In this document: positions 9,859 to 21,700 of the stretch, piece by piece | Position numbering within the stretch: the first letter of the stretch is position 1 | Layout of the letters: each line of letters begins with the position of its first letter | NCBI GenBank assembly: GCA_001643675.2 | Contig: LSRY02000002.1 | Location: forward strand, 99,501 to 163,500 | Direction: 5' to 3' | From: Monocercomonoides exilis | Taxonomy: Eukaryota; Preaxostyla; Oxymonadida; Polymastigidae | Length of the DNA stretch: 64,000 nucleotides | The notes under the pieces: model-generated | The model's database searches: none | Told to the model about the DNA's origin: nothing | What the model saw: only the letters and a program-made list of their open reading frames with translations | Made by a program: the position numbers and the translations under genes

Positions 9859-12800
9859 TCAGGTGATTTTCGCTCTTGCCAAATCTGGTTTCCCGTCTTT
9901 GTTGAACATTCCACGCGACATTGCGACCAGGCGCATGGGAGGAGGGACAATTCCAGTCTCTATCATCAGCTCTTCGCTCCTCTCTCTCTCAGACTTTTCA
10001 GTCTTCGCTGGCTTTATGGCGGCACCGACCACAAAACGGGACGAAAGGGAGCGTTTGTTGAAAGCAGAAGAAGGATACTCACGAGACAACGAAGAGGAAG
10101 TGGAGAAGACAGAAGAAGAGGAAAGAGAAGAGCGGGGACGAGTACGAAGCGAAAGGAAAGAGGAAGAGGCGGAGGAGGAAGAAACAGAAGAGGCGTTTGT
10201 TGAGGCTGAAGTGCAAGACGAAGGACGAGGTGTGCTGAAACAGTTAGAGCGGCGAGTCATCGAAGTGGCTGGATGCGAAATGGAAGAAGATGGCCTGAGT
10301 GAATTCTGAAGTGCCGACGAATGAAACGAAGAGGAAGAGGCTGACGAGCCAACAGGAGGTGAAAGTGAATGAGGAGGAACAAGGCTGTTGATTGAGCATT
10401 CGTCTTCTGCGCTTTTGAATGCCTGCTGAGAAGACATTTTGGTGTTGGAATCAGAATAGAAGCTCTGAGTGAAGGAAAGTGATGGTGATTGCGAGGCCGG
10501 AGGAAGAGGAAAATGAGATGCTGCTAAGAAAGACGAGGCAAACGTGGGGATGAGCAGCGGCTGGCCACTCGAAGTGAACTTCACTCCGCTGTTTTCTGCC
10601 CATCCACGAACACTCTGCACTTCTGGCTCTTCTTCTTCTATTTCTCTTTCTTTCTCTTTCTCTCTCTCTTTCTCCTCCTCTTCTTTCTTGGCTCTCATTC
10701 GCTCTTTGCGTCGAATCCGTTCTTCGTATCCCTCAAATATCGATGACTCGTTGCTTGCGATTGTATCCATCGTCGATTCGGAAGATGTCAAATTCATTCT
10801 TCCACTTCTTGTTGTGCCTCTATTCATCATTTGTGCAGTTGCTTCTTTTGCCCCTTCTTCTGCCCCATTGCCAACCTTCTTTCTTCCTTTCCGAATTTCT
10901 CTTTCCTCTTCCTTCTTTTGCCTCAGCGACTCAAGTTTCAGAGATTTCCGATACAAATCAATAGTCCCATCTTCCACAAGACCGACTTGACACAGCTGTT
11001 TCATCGGTGCATTTTCAGCTTCATCACTTTCGCTCCCTCTTTCGCTTTCTCCTTCTACTCCTTCTCCTTCTCCCTCCTCCTCTCCTCTTTCTCCTCTTTC
11101 TCCTTCTGTTCTGTCTGAGTAGATCTGCGCAGGTGGAAGAAGCGGATACTGCTTTTGTGCAGCCAAAGAGCGAGTGTTCAAAAGAGGGCGCTGGATTGGT
11201 GGCGCAGACAGTCTCATTTTATTCGCATTGACAGACGAAACAAGACGAGCACTCCCCACAGCTGGTGTGTGCGAGGCAGAAGACGACGTTGAAGAAGGCA
11301 GATTCGACGCAGAAAGAAAGAGACTCTGTGAATTGCGCCGGCTGAATGCGCTTTTTGCTCTGTTTGGATGCAGCTTCAATGCAACTTGCCTGCCGAGCTG
11401 TTCTTTCTCTTCCTGTTCTGCTGCCATTTCCTGTCTGCTCAGCAGAATCGCCGCCAAGTTGTCTTCGGTGATGCACCTCGAGTCGTCCATCGAGTGATCA
11501 CTCAGAACTTTCCACATTCCATCAATCTTCTTCATCAGCTCTTCGCACTTGTCTCTGATCTCTCCAAACGTCCACTTCATCTCAACACTTCGGCTCGTCT
11601 GCTTCTCATTCGCTTCAATCTTTTGGCTGCTTCGCTGCAAAGCAGCATCTTTTGCCAACCCTTTATTAGAAGCATAGTCATTGTTTGCAGTTCTTCCCTT
11701 TTGCGAACTCAAATTTGATGCATTCTTTTCCCTTCTGACAATTCGAGGCTTCTTCAGAACTGAACGAACAGCCGATGTCACATCCACAAACCTACCGTCT
11801 CTCGGCGGAGGAGCACGTGTTGAGCGGACAGCTGTGGCGAGTGAGAAGAGCATGTCGCGTGCTGTTGAAGAGAGGCCCTGTTGATTAGGCTGCTGCAGTT
11901 TAGCTACAGCAGGTGTGTCTGTGCTCGCACTCCCCAGAGAGGCAAAAGAGCGGAAACCAGCTGGAATCTGAGATGACAAAGAAGAAGAAGAAGAAGAAGA
12001 AGAAGATGATGATGATGATTGTGATTTTGTGCCTAAAACAGCAGCAGAAGTTGTTGGGCGCAAACGAGCAGTGGATGCAGCAGTAGAAGCTGTGGAAGAA
12101 GACAGAGAAGAAGAAGTAGAGGAAATAAAAGAAGGGGCAAAAGAAGCATTAGTAAATGTCTGGGAATCGTTGCTGCCTGCAAAAAGCAACCTTGACATTT
12201 GCGACGGGAGAGAAGCAGTGGAAGAGCGGAGAGCAGCTGTCGAAGGCAGCTCAGCTGTTGATGCAATCAAAGAATGTGTCGATGAAGCCATCCCGCCTTC
12301 TGCTTTCTTTCCTGTTTTCTTCATCTCTGCTGGCTTTGAAGACATCGCCTGGTTCAGAATGAATCGACTTCCTTTGCTTTCTGTTTCTGCTGAAAACGTC
12401 TTCACAAACGGCGAAACGGCATAAAACAGATCTTTCGGAATTTGCTGTTCTCTCGGCTTTTCGTGCTCTGCTATTCTGATTCCGTCCATCGAAGACTCGA
12501 GTGCAGGCATCCGTGTGCCTGAATGAGAGGGGTCGACTGTATCTGTTACGAAGCTGTCGCAAAGATGAAGCACAAACTCGAACTCGCCATTGGTGAGGGT
12601 GTTGATGTTAGGGCCGAAGGAAGTGGAGAGGATGGAGTGTGTTGCTGCTCGAAGGCAGAAGAGGCAGAAGGGATGGAAGAAGATGAAGCCAGCCTCCTGA
12701 AAAGAAGAGATTTCGTGGAAGAAAGGGGCAGATGCGTGCATCAGCGAGAGATATGTCTGCTGGATCAACGGAGTGGAGAAGGGAGGGATTTCACAACTGT

Positions 12801-15800
12801 GCATGGCGCCAGAGGTGAAGATGAAAGGAGACGTCTTCGCAGCATTGAGCTGTCTTTGATTGCTTGCTGAAGAACGAGACATTTTTGAGAGGGGAGTGTG
12901 CGGAGAAGTCAGCTGAGAGAATGTCTCGTTGTGCGGGCTGAGAGGCGACAGAGGCGCGAGATAAGAAGAAGAAGAAGAAGGCGTCGGAAAAGAGAAGAAA
13001 GAATGAGCAGAAGAATTTGACATGTACGATGATGCGGAAAGAGGCGGGCCAGAAGCGCGTGCAGATGTTGGGGTGACAGCAGTCATCTGCTTCTGAATCT
13101 GCCGCTCGACCTGCTCTTCCATCCTTTTGTGCTCCATCGAGTTTTCTGGATTGGGCAGCGAAATCAGATGGAGCGTGTGGCACACACTCAACATCACATT
13201 CTTCAGGGCAGGCGACATCCGGTCGATAAAATGCTTCTTTTCGTTGTTCGTCAGAAATGCAAAGTGGAAGCGCGGGTCGTATTGCTCAACCATCTGCCTG
13301 TCAGTCGATGGAGGCGAAGAGGCAACAGACAGAACAAGAGAATAATTGCGCAGTTTGGAGAAAGAAGAAGAAGAAGAAGATGCTTCACGTTTATCTTCAG
13401 ACAAGTCACACGAAGACCTCACTCCTTTCAGAAGTCGACTGGGATTTGAGTCAAATGCATGCTCATTCAATGAGCGGCGTGTGACAGAGCCAGAAAAGGG
13501 ACGAGAATGTGCCTCTTGATTGGGGAAAGAGTGTCTGAGTGCTGTTTCATCTTGCAGAGGGACTGAGCCGCTCAAAGGGAAAAAGAACGGCATCACAAAG
13601 AGCAAATAGCAGAGGCGCACGAACAGCCTCACGATCCGGTTGAACTGCGGGTGATGGACCAGTCTGATTGCATATGACACACACGCCCGGTGGACACGGT
13701 GCGAAACACGGTCAAATGGAAACACATCGACAAACGCCTTCAAATAGAGGGAGATCTCAAATGGTGTGGGATCAGGCACAATCAGCCGCGCCTCTTCAAA
13801 CGAGAGCTCAAGATCTTCTTCCTCTAAAGGCTTCTGGTTGTCTTTGTGCGCTGAAGGATCAGAAGAAGAAGGAGCAGCGGCAGCAGAAGGAGGAGGAGCG
13901 AGTTTGAGATCGATGCATCGTTGCTTTTCAGCCTCTCTTTCTTTCTCCTCGTTCTCTGCCATTTCGTCCTCTCTCCTTTGCCTCGCCAGCATCAGAGCGT
14001 GTTCCTTCAGATCTTCTGCTGTCGCTGGCTCTTTGATGGTGAATGCAACACCACCTGCACTTTTGACCATCCTCTTCTTCAGCACCACTTTCACTCCGTT
14101 CTTCGTTGTTGTCTCGAGCTGTCCAGAAACAGTTGGCTGTGAGGCAACTGAAGACGATTGTGAAGACGAATCAGAAGTGATGATGGCGTTGTCCAGCTGC
14201 CGCATCCAGAAGCTGGTGCTTGTTGGATCGCCAATGCCATCTTTCTCCTTCTCTCTCAGACGCATTCGCCTGTTTTCCTGGAGATTCGCTTTGTACTCCA
14301 AAAGCTCGTCCACATCGAACAATTCTGACCCTTTGTCGATGTTGAATTCTGAAGCATTTTCGTCTTCCGAAGTGAACAGCCCGATTCCTGACTCAACAAG
14401 CCTGCTGTTCTTTTGCTCACGAAGATTGGCTGCCTTTTTCAGTTCCTTTGCCTCCCTCTCTGCCTCAGCTCTTTCTTTGATCCTCTTTTTCATGTAGAAC
14501 AAGAACCGCTGGTTGACATCGCGTGTGTGTGTCAAGCAGAACGGATACACAAACATTGCTTCGATTTCAACCCACCTCATTTTCGGAGGCTCAATGCGAA
14601 GATTCAGCAGAAACCTCAAATACGATGCTGGCGTGTATGACGATGCAAGGACATACTCTGGATCAACTGCCTGCGCTTTTTCTTTCATTTTCTTCTTCGC
14701 CTCTTCTTCCTCTCGCAGTTTGGCTTCTCTTTCAGCTGCCTCTTCTTCATCCAGAAATTCATCATCATCGTCCTCGTCTTCTTCTTCGTCCTCATCTTCA
14801 TCTTCATATTCATCGTCGTCTTCATTATCTTCACCATCACCATCATCATCGTCATCTCCGTTTCTGTTCCATTCATCTTGTTTTGCACCCGCTTCTCTGC
14901 TTTGCCCTTCCTGCTTCATATTTTGACTCAAATGAAACAGTCTTTCTTCTCTTTTGGCTTGCCTCTTTCTTTCCCTCTCCTTCTTTTTCTCTTCGAGCAT
15001 CGCCTTCCGCTTTGCCTCCTTTTCTTGCTCTTCTTTCTTCCTTTCCTCGTCTCTTTCGCCGTAATGCCCAAATATCTTCCAAATGCGATTCATGTCTTGC
15101 TTTCTGATCAGATTGCCCACAAACCCTGCTTCCAACGGATGCTTCCGCAAATACTCTCTTCGCTCTTTCCGTGGCATCCCCCGAATCTCCCTCTTCTTCC
15201 TCTTCCTCTCCTCCTCTTCTGCCTCCAGCGCAATCAGGTGCCCGTAGTACCTCACACCACACTCCTCTCCTTTCGTGTCCACTTGCTCCAGCTCATTCGA
15301 CTCCAGAATCTCGCCAAGCTCACTCGACATCAGCGACTTCATCGAAGGCGACACGCGGTGGAAGGCAGACTCCGATTCAGCACTCGAATTAGACACCTCG
15401 TTTTTGGCTCCTTTTCTCCTTTGGCTTTTTGCAGAGCTTTGCGGAGACTGCCTCCGAGTGGATGCACCAGAACTTGGAGGAGACGAATGCTTCGATGAAG
15501 GAGATGAGCGCTCATTTGAGGCAAATGTGTTTGACGGGTCAGCCGAAGAAGACGGCATCGAAAGAAGCGGAGTGGCAGTAAAAGAAGAAGTGGAGCTTTT
15601 TGAGGGTGCTTTTTGTGTTATGTCTTTCAAAAAACGCGGCTGGTGCTTTCTGTCCAATTTGTACTTCTTCGTGGAAAATGGCTTGTTCGCAGCGGAAAAA
15701 GAAAAAGGCTGACTCAGCCTTTCCATCGCTTCTTTTTGGCTCCTGTGCTTTTTGCCTTCATTCGATTGGGCTGTTGCAGCTGTAGAAATCGGCTCTGTTT

Positions 15801-17800
15801 TCTGATCATCCTTTTGCGAAGACTTTTTGTCTTGTTTTGAAGCAGACGTCGCAATGGCATCAGAATCTGATTCAACATTTTCGCCTGATTCGAAAATTTG
15901 GCTATCTCTAACATCTTCTCCTTCTTCCTCCTTTCTTTCTTCTTTTTCCTCGCTTTTCAGATCAAATGCCCACTCCCCAAGCTGTTCTCTTCTTTCCTGT
16001 TCTCTTTTCTTTCGCTTTTCTTCAATCTCTTCATTTCTTTTCTGCTCTTCCAGCTTCCTTTGCTCCTCTTCGTATTCCCAATGATCTTCCAAATGTGTCG
16101 TTATCTGCTGATACAGCGTGTGCGACAGCATCGGCTTCATATGGTCCCAATCTTTGATTGCGCGCGCTGCTCTTGTCGGCTTCGACCTGCCTGCCGGCGC
16201 GCCTGTGCTGGTCGTCTCAGTCAGCTGGAGGATCGATTGAAGTGCATTCATCGGCGAGGCAGGCTCCTTGGTTGACTTCAGAGAAGACGAAAAGTTTCCC
16301 AGCGTGGTCGAAGAAGGAGCACGAGACAGGCGATGAGGAGGAGACCGACTGAACGACAGTCTGGCAGACAACGGGGCATCGCCCACGGGAACGACATTCG
16401 GAGTGGATGGCCTCGACGGAGAGGACAACGCAAAAGAAGGCTGGTGCGATGGAGAAAGCTCGGGTGATTGATAAGGTGAACGTGAAGGTGAACGTGAAGG
16501 TGATGCCAATGTGTTTGAAGTGCTTGAATTGCGAGCTTGAGGAACATTTTGCACAGTTCTTGAAGAAGAAGAAGTCACATTTTTATTTTGAGTATATTTT
16601 GTTTCAAAATTGAAAGAAGGGCTTCTCAAAGGAGACGATTCAAGTAGAATCTGCTCTTTTTGATTCTCACTGACATCATTTTGGGAATATGCTATTTGTG
16701 TTGCTGAGGAAAGCATTTTGGAAGAAAGAGTTTCAAACGAATCGTTCTGTGCGGGAGGAGCAGGATGGGAAAAAGTTGTGGACACACTCGATGAGGGTGG
16801 AAAACCAAGCTCGTTCGACGAGGAAGATCGATGCATTGACGAAAGATGAGACGGTCCAAGCTTTTGCGAAGCGCATTTATTTGGCAAAAAAGATTGAGAA
16901 TCATCAGAAGCAGACAAGGAAATTGGTATTTCTGCCAGTGATTGACGAGAAGAATTAGACGAAGTTGTATAAGAAAGAATATGAGGAGCTAGTTCAGATT
17001 TGCTTTTTGCCAGCTCTGCTCGCTTAGCAGCTTTTTGTCGTTTCTTTCGTTGCTGTTGCACATGCATTATTGCAACTTCTGCAGGATCGCGCACTCCGGA
17101 TGGTTCAATGTAGATTGAATTCTCGAGGAATCCTCTTCCAAGAGTTCTTATCTGAATGTTTTCTTTTTTAATTTTAATTCTATCGCGAACAAGTTGTATT
17201 GATTCATGAGTAGGCGGCAAGCCTGTTTCCTCAAGATAGTGCACAGCAAATTCTGTCTTTGCTTGCTCTAAAAGTTGATCATTTAACGAAAGCAAAGCAT
17301 CTGAATCAGGCTTTATAGGTATTATCATCTTCCATTGTCTTTCAGAACCAGCAATTCCAGCAGAAGTCAATACATTTGTGGATAAAGGATTTACACCTGC
17401 TTGACCAAAACGAGCACCTTCTCTCCTGTCTTCTCGAGCAATTTTGTTTCCAAGAACTTTAACACACATAAAACGTAAAAAAAGTTTGGCATATAAATTC
17501 TCATACCCTTTAATTTTGCAGCTATAATTCGGGCGGTGTTCTCCTTTAAATGTGATCGATAACTTGCTGTTACATGTCCCTAATTTTCAAATGAATTATT
17601 AATTTAAAATGCAAGAGTACGAACAAAATGAAAAAAGAAAATAATTTAATAATAACCATAAGACGTTTTGATTTTTCTTCAAGTTCTTCTTCTGTATATT
17701 TTCCCTTGAAAATATCTGGCTTTGAAGCAGAAGAAACATATTTAATCTTTCCTTGAAGAAGATGAGATTCTTCTTCCTCTTCTTCTTCTTCAATATTCAT
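9859..17800 (-). CDS. Large Ser/Glu-rich protein of unknown function (3 exons, about 2604 aa)
   Basis: Proposed coding join: 17800-17657, 17579-17507, 17456-9859 on the minus strand, phases consistent, 2605 codons with stop. The first exon starts with ATG and a run of Glu. The protein is very low in complexity: Ser-rich linkers, long Lys/Arg/Glu stretches predicted to be helical or coiled, an Asp/Glu block near residues 935-975 and a Ser run near 1885-1898. More ordered-looking parts are residues 40-190 (for example EFAVHYLEETGLPPTHESI and LGRGFLENSIYIEPSG), about 985-1050 (SYTPASYLRFLLNLRIEPP) and about 1300-1370 (FEISLYLKAFVDVFPFDRV). I do not recognise a family. The charged helical segments would suit a cytoskeletal or scaffold protein, but that is only a guess. 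No signal peptide or clear membrane anchor. Confidence 0.75.
11981..12019. repeat. GAA/GAT trinucleotide repeat inside a coding exon
   Basis: About nine GAA units followed by GAT units on the plus strand; on the coding (minus) strand these read as a run of Ser codons. In-frame expansion or contraction would only change Ser count. Confidence 0.9.
14750..14868 (-). repeat. Asp/Glu-rich coding tract
   Basis: The coding strand reads an almost unbroken acidic block of Asp and Glu (about 40 residues) within the Ser/Glu-rich gene. Codon use is mixed (GAT, GAC, GAA, GAG), so it is a selected protein feature more than a simple slipped microsatellite. Confidence 0.8.
17457..17506 (-). other. Intron 2 (50 bp) of the Ser/Glu-rich gene
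   Basis: Starts GTATGAG and ends TTAAAG. Removal joins a codon in phase 1 (AAG G / TT CTT) and keeps the frame. Without it the upstream exons cannot reach the main frame. The internal ATG at 17469 lies inside this intron and is not the likely start. Confidence 0.75.
17580..17656 (-). other. Intron 1 (77 bp) of the Ser/Glu-rich gene
   Basis: Starts GTTATT and ends AAATTAG, phase 0. It joins ...KSKRLM to GHVTASYRSHLKENT. The 5' site is less canonical than intron 2, so the exact boundary is tentative. Confidence 0.6.
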
Positions 17801-18707
17801 GATATTATATAAAATTGATGGGTAATTATGCTATATAAGTTTTCTAAGCAAATATCTTTAAAATTTCCTTCAAAAGCTGATTATTAATTGATCTTCATAA
17901 AAGCTTTACCAAATTATTTTTTTCTAAATAATAATTTTCAATTTGAAAACCAGATAACAATTGTCAATAATAAAGAAATTTCATACGTTTTTGAAACTTT
18001 TTATTTGATGATTCTGTCCACATTCAGTTTTTGAAAAACAGTCCAGCATCTTTATTCAACACTTCAACCAACTTTTACGTGTAAACAACGATATCATTCA
18101 ACAACTTTCAATCGCTTCAACAAAAGAAAATTTAAAGATAATCCAATGCATATTATTTCTATAGAAATAAAGAAATATTCTATCCATAGCAAAAGAATTT
18201 AATAAAATCATGAATATTTTTGGTCTTTCAAAAAATGTTACAACCGAATCAAACACAATAATTTGCAAAAAAACTCACTTGCAAAAAGACACTTGAAATC
18301 GCAAAACATTGTTTTTTGTTTTATCATCGAATGTTTATTTCTTAACATCTGAATAACATCGTAAATCTATTTAGAGATTTGAACAATTCAAAAGTTCAAA
18401 ATTGAACTTTTTTTAACTCTATATACAACAAAAGCAAATTAATTGCACACAATTAGAAGAGGAATATTTCAATTAAGTTCAGCTTTTCAGATTTTGTTGA
18501 TGAAATAACGTCATCACTGCAACCCTTTTCTATAGAAAGAATAATCGAAATCAAAAAATAATTTGTTATGACTTCATTGATTTCTTCCAATGCAATTTAT
18601 AAAAAAGATGTCTAATACTTCAGAAAAAATAGTGATTGAAACCATAATTGAAAATTTCAGTTGATCATTGTTGCAGGAAAGAGAAAAACGAGCAGCAATT
18701 CATTCCA
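17801..18707. other. Divergent intergenic region
   Basis: About 900 bp of AT-rich DNA between two genes transcribed away from each other, so it must hold both promoters. I see no recognisable promoter motif. A TTG-initiated extension from 18648 into the plus-strand gene is open but lacks an ATG. Confidence 0.6.
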
Positions 18708-21700
18708 ATGCGCGTGGGATTGGCAAAATGCAATGACATCTCCATATTGATACTTTTGGTGCTTGTTCGCTCGTCGGTCGAGAAAAGTGTGAACGCACAA
18801 GAAAGCACAGAAAATGGAATTACTATTTGTTTTGGAGAAAAAGGCATAAATACAATTGAAAGAGGATGCAATGAAATGGAAAACGAAAATAAAAATTTGG
18901 TTAATGAAGTTCAACGTTCTGGAAGGCATTTCAAAGACTTGTTTTTGAATGATGCGAAAGAACAACAAATTGAAGAAATGATTGAAAAAGAAACAGAAAA
19001 GGAAACTCGAAAAAAGAGAGAAGAATTTGTTGACAACAAAGATTCGCTGATTTTTTGTGGAAAACGACGAGAGACAAAAAGCATCATAAGGTGTCAAATT
19101 GGAGCATGGAATTCTTCAGTTGCGATGAACAAACTGGAAGTTGTTGGATCAGAGAAAGGAAAGGGAATTGAGGTGGGAAGAAACTCGTTTTTGCATTTCG
19201 AGTGTGTGGAGATGATGGTGGAATGCACAGATGTGTCGCCAATTCTGTGCATTGGAGGAAGAATCCTTCTGGAAAATTCAAGCCTGAAAATAGAAGGGGA
19301 AGAGAAAATGATGCCTCCAATGTTTGACACTGAGCAACGCAGCAGAAGAGAGAACGAGCTTGGGCAGGCAAAGATAAGAGCGTGCAGCTTTGGATCGTTC
19401 TGCTTATTGGGATCATCACCGTTTATTGTATCGCCAGCACTTGGGAATGTTGAAGTGATCGGCTCGAGATTTGAGAACATCACAGTTGGGAGCCAGTGGA
19501 GGTTCGTGGATGGAGGGAAATACGATTGCAAAACAAGGCTTGAATGTGTGGAATTCATACGAGTGGAGGATGTGCTGGATGGGGCTATTGTTCCTCCACT
19601 GAGCATGCCTTCCTCGTCTGTTGTCTCGCGAAACTGCACCTATCAAGACAACATCAGGCATCCGAACAAATACGATATTTACAAGGGGAGTATAGGAAGA
19701 AAACTGATTTTTGCATCGACTTCATTTGAGGACGACACATTCGAAGGCTGCAGAACTGATTCTGGAACAGGAGGAGCATTGAGTGTGAACTCAACTCGGG
19801 TATCGCTGAATGTGACGAGATGCAATTTTACAGGATGTTATGCCTGCGAAGGAGGAGGTGCCGTTGATTTTAATTATTTTAAACAAACAATCGTTGAAAA
19901 TTCACAATTTTTCAACAATTCTGCAACAAATAACGGAGGCAGTATGAAAATTGCGATAATTTCATGTTGTTCGTTGACAAAGGGATGCCTTTTTATGAAC
20001 AGCAAAGTTGAAAAAGGATTTGCAAGTGCATTATATTACGGCGAATACTCCTCAAATGCCCCAATAAGCTGTCTAGGAGTGGATGATGGAAATGGAGGAC
20101 AAGCCCAGGTTATTGATTGCCAGTTTGTGAAATGCTCAAATAAAGGAAATTATGGAGCTGTTATGAGTTGGTCAAACTCCCGACATTTTGCAATGAGAAG
20201 TTGCCAATTTATCAAATGCAAGGCTGTCCAAGAAGGTGGAGCACTTCGCCACCATTTCGTCAAGTGCCAAGGAGATCAAACGAATTTGAAAGCTTTTTTC
20301 TTTTTATTTTTCCACGAATGCTTTTGCACAGATAGTGAGAATCCATCGGGGCATGATGTTTATCTAACTCAATCAAGTCCAGATGTGAACCTCACATCAA
20401 CACCTTTCAAAGAGAGTTATTCAACAAATATGAATGAAAAAAGATTATATTGGGGAGGAGCAAATAAATACGAAAAAGATTGGCTTCCAACAACGAAAAA
20501 GTTGTTCACCTCTTGCTTTGTTTCAACAAGTGGGAATGATGGGGATGAGCTGTGTGGGTTATCTGATGAATCGGGATGCAGAACAATTTCACATTCGCTG
20601 GGGAAGTGCATGACTCAGTTTGAATCGAGGATATTTTTGGGGAAAGGAACACATGCATCAGAGGAGGGAGAAATAAGTGCTGGAATTCGAGAGCTGAGTG
20701 TGTGCGGGGAAGGTGTGGAGGAGACTGTTGTGAGCACAAGCAGCATGGAGAATGGAGACAGTCTGTTTAGTGTGACAAGCGGAAGAGTTTTTGCGAGCTT
20801 GTTCACAATCGAGCACTCACACACGAAGCACGAGATGAGACTGTTTGTTGTGAGGGGAAGTGGAAGCGTGGAATTGAAGAGGATGCGGATGCAGCCATCA
20901 AATGGACATTCATCTCTGAATGCATTTGGTGCATCACTGATCGTATCTGGAGCAGGAGAAGGGAAAGTGGGGATGGAGCAGGTTGAGATTGGAAACTTTG
21001 TGCTGGAAGATGCGCCAATTGTTGGTGTTGATGGGAAATGGAAAGTGACAATGTCATACACCACTTTCAGGAATATTGTGAGGCTGAGGGGAGATGGGAG
21101 CGTGATATCGAAGAGTGTGGCAGAAGGTGAAATGCTGCTGATGAACAATGTGACGATGCAGGGATGCCGATGTGAGAGCGGGGATGGAGGAGGAATGGCA
21201 ATTAGGATGGAATCAGGAGCTCGTGCTCGTGTGGGGAATGAGAGCGAAGTGTTGTTTGGTGGATGCGAAGCAAGAGAAGAGCAAAGCGGAGGAGGAGGGT
21301 GTGGAGGAGGGTTGATGATTGAAGTGAAGGAAGGAGGATATGATTTTGTGATTGACAAAGCATCGTTTGCAGGGTGTGCGTCAACAAAGGCAGGGAGCAA
21401 GCTGTTCGTGAGAGCACCCCAGATGGCAGAGGTGGCGAAGAGAGAGAAGCTGAAGTTTGCGATTGATGAATGCAATCTGAGTGAGGTGTGTGGATATGAG
21501 AATGGGGATGAAGTGAATGTGATTCCACTTGTAGTGTATCTGCGGAGCAAGCCAAGCGAATATCATGTTGGAGGGATGAACAAGAGAGACTGGGAGATGT
21601 GTGGATTTGGAGATGTGCAGTGTGCGAGTGTGGATTATGCGATCAGGAAGCATGGGACTGGGGCAGGGATAACAGTTGTGGCGAACAGCGGGGCTGTTGT

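Noticed and set aside
9653-10309. A 218-codon plus-strand frame rich in Glu and Arg
   Set aside because: Mostly antisense to the 3' end of the Ser/Glu-rich gene; the Glu-rich part is the complement of Ser codons.
18648-18707. Start of the beta-helix-pseudokinase gene at 18648
   Set aside because: The codon there is TTG; the first ATG, at 18708, begins a signal-peptide-like sequence.
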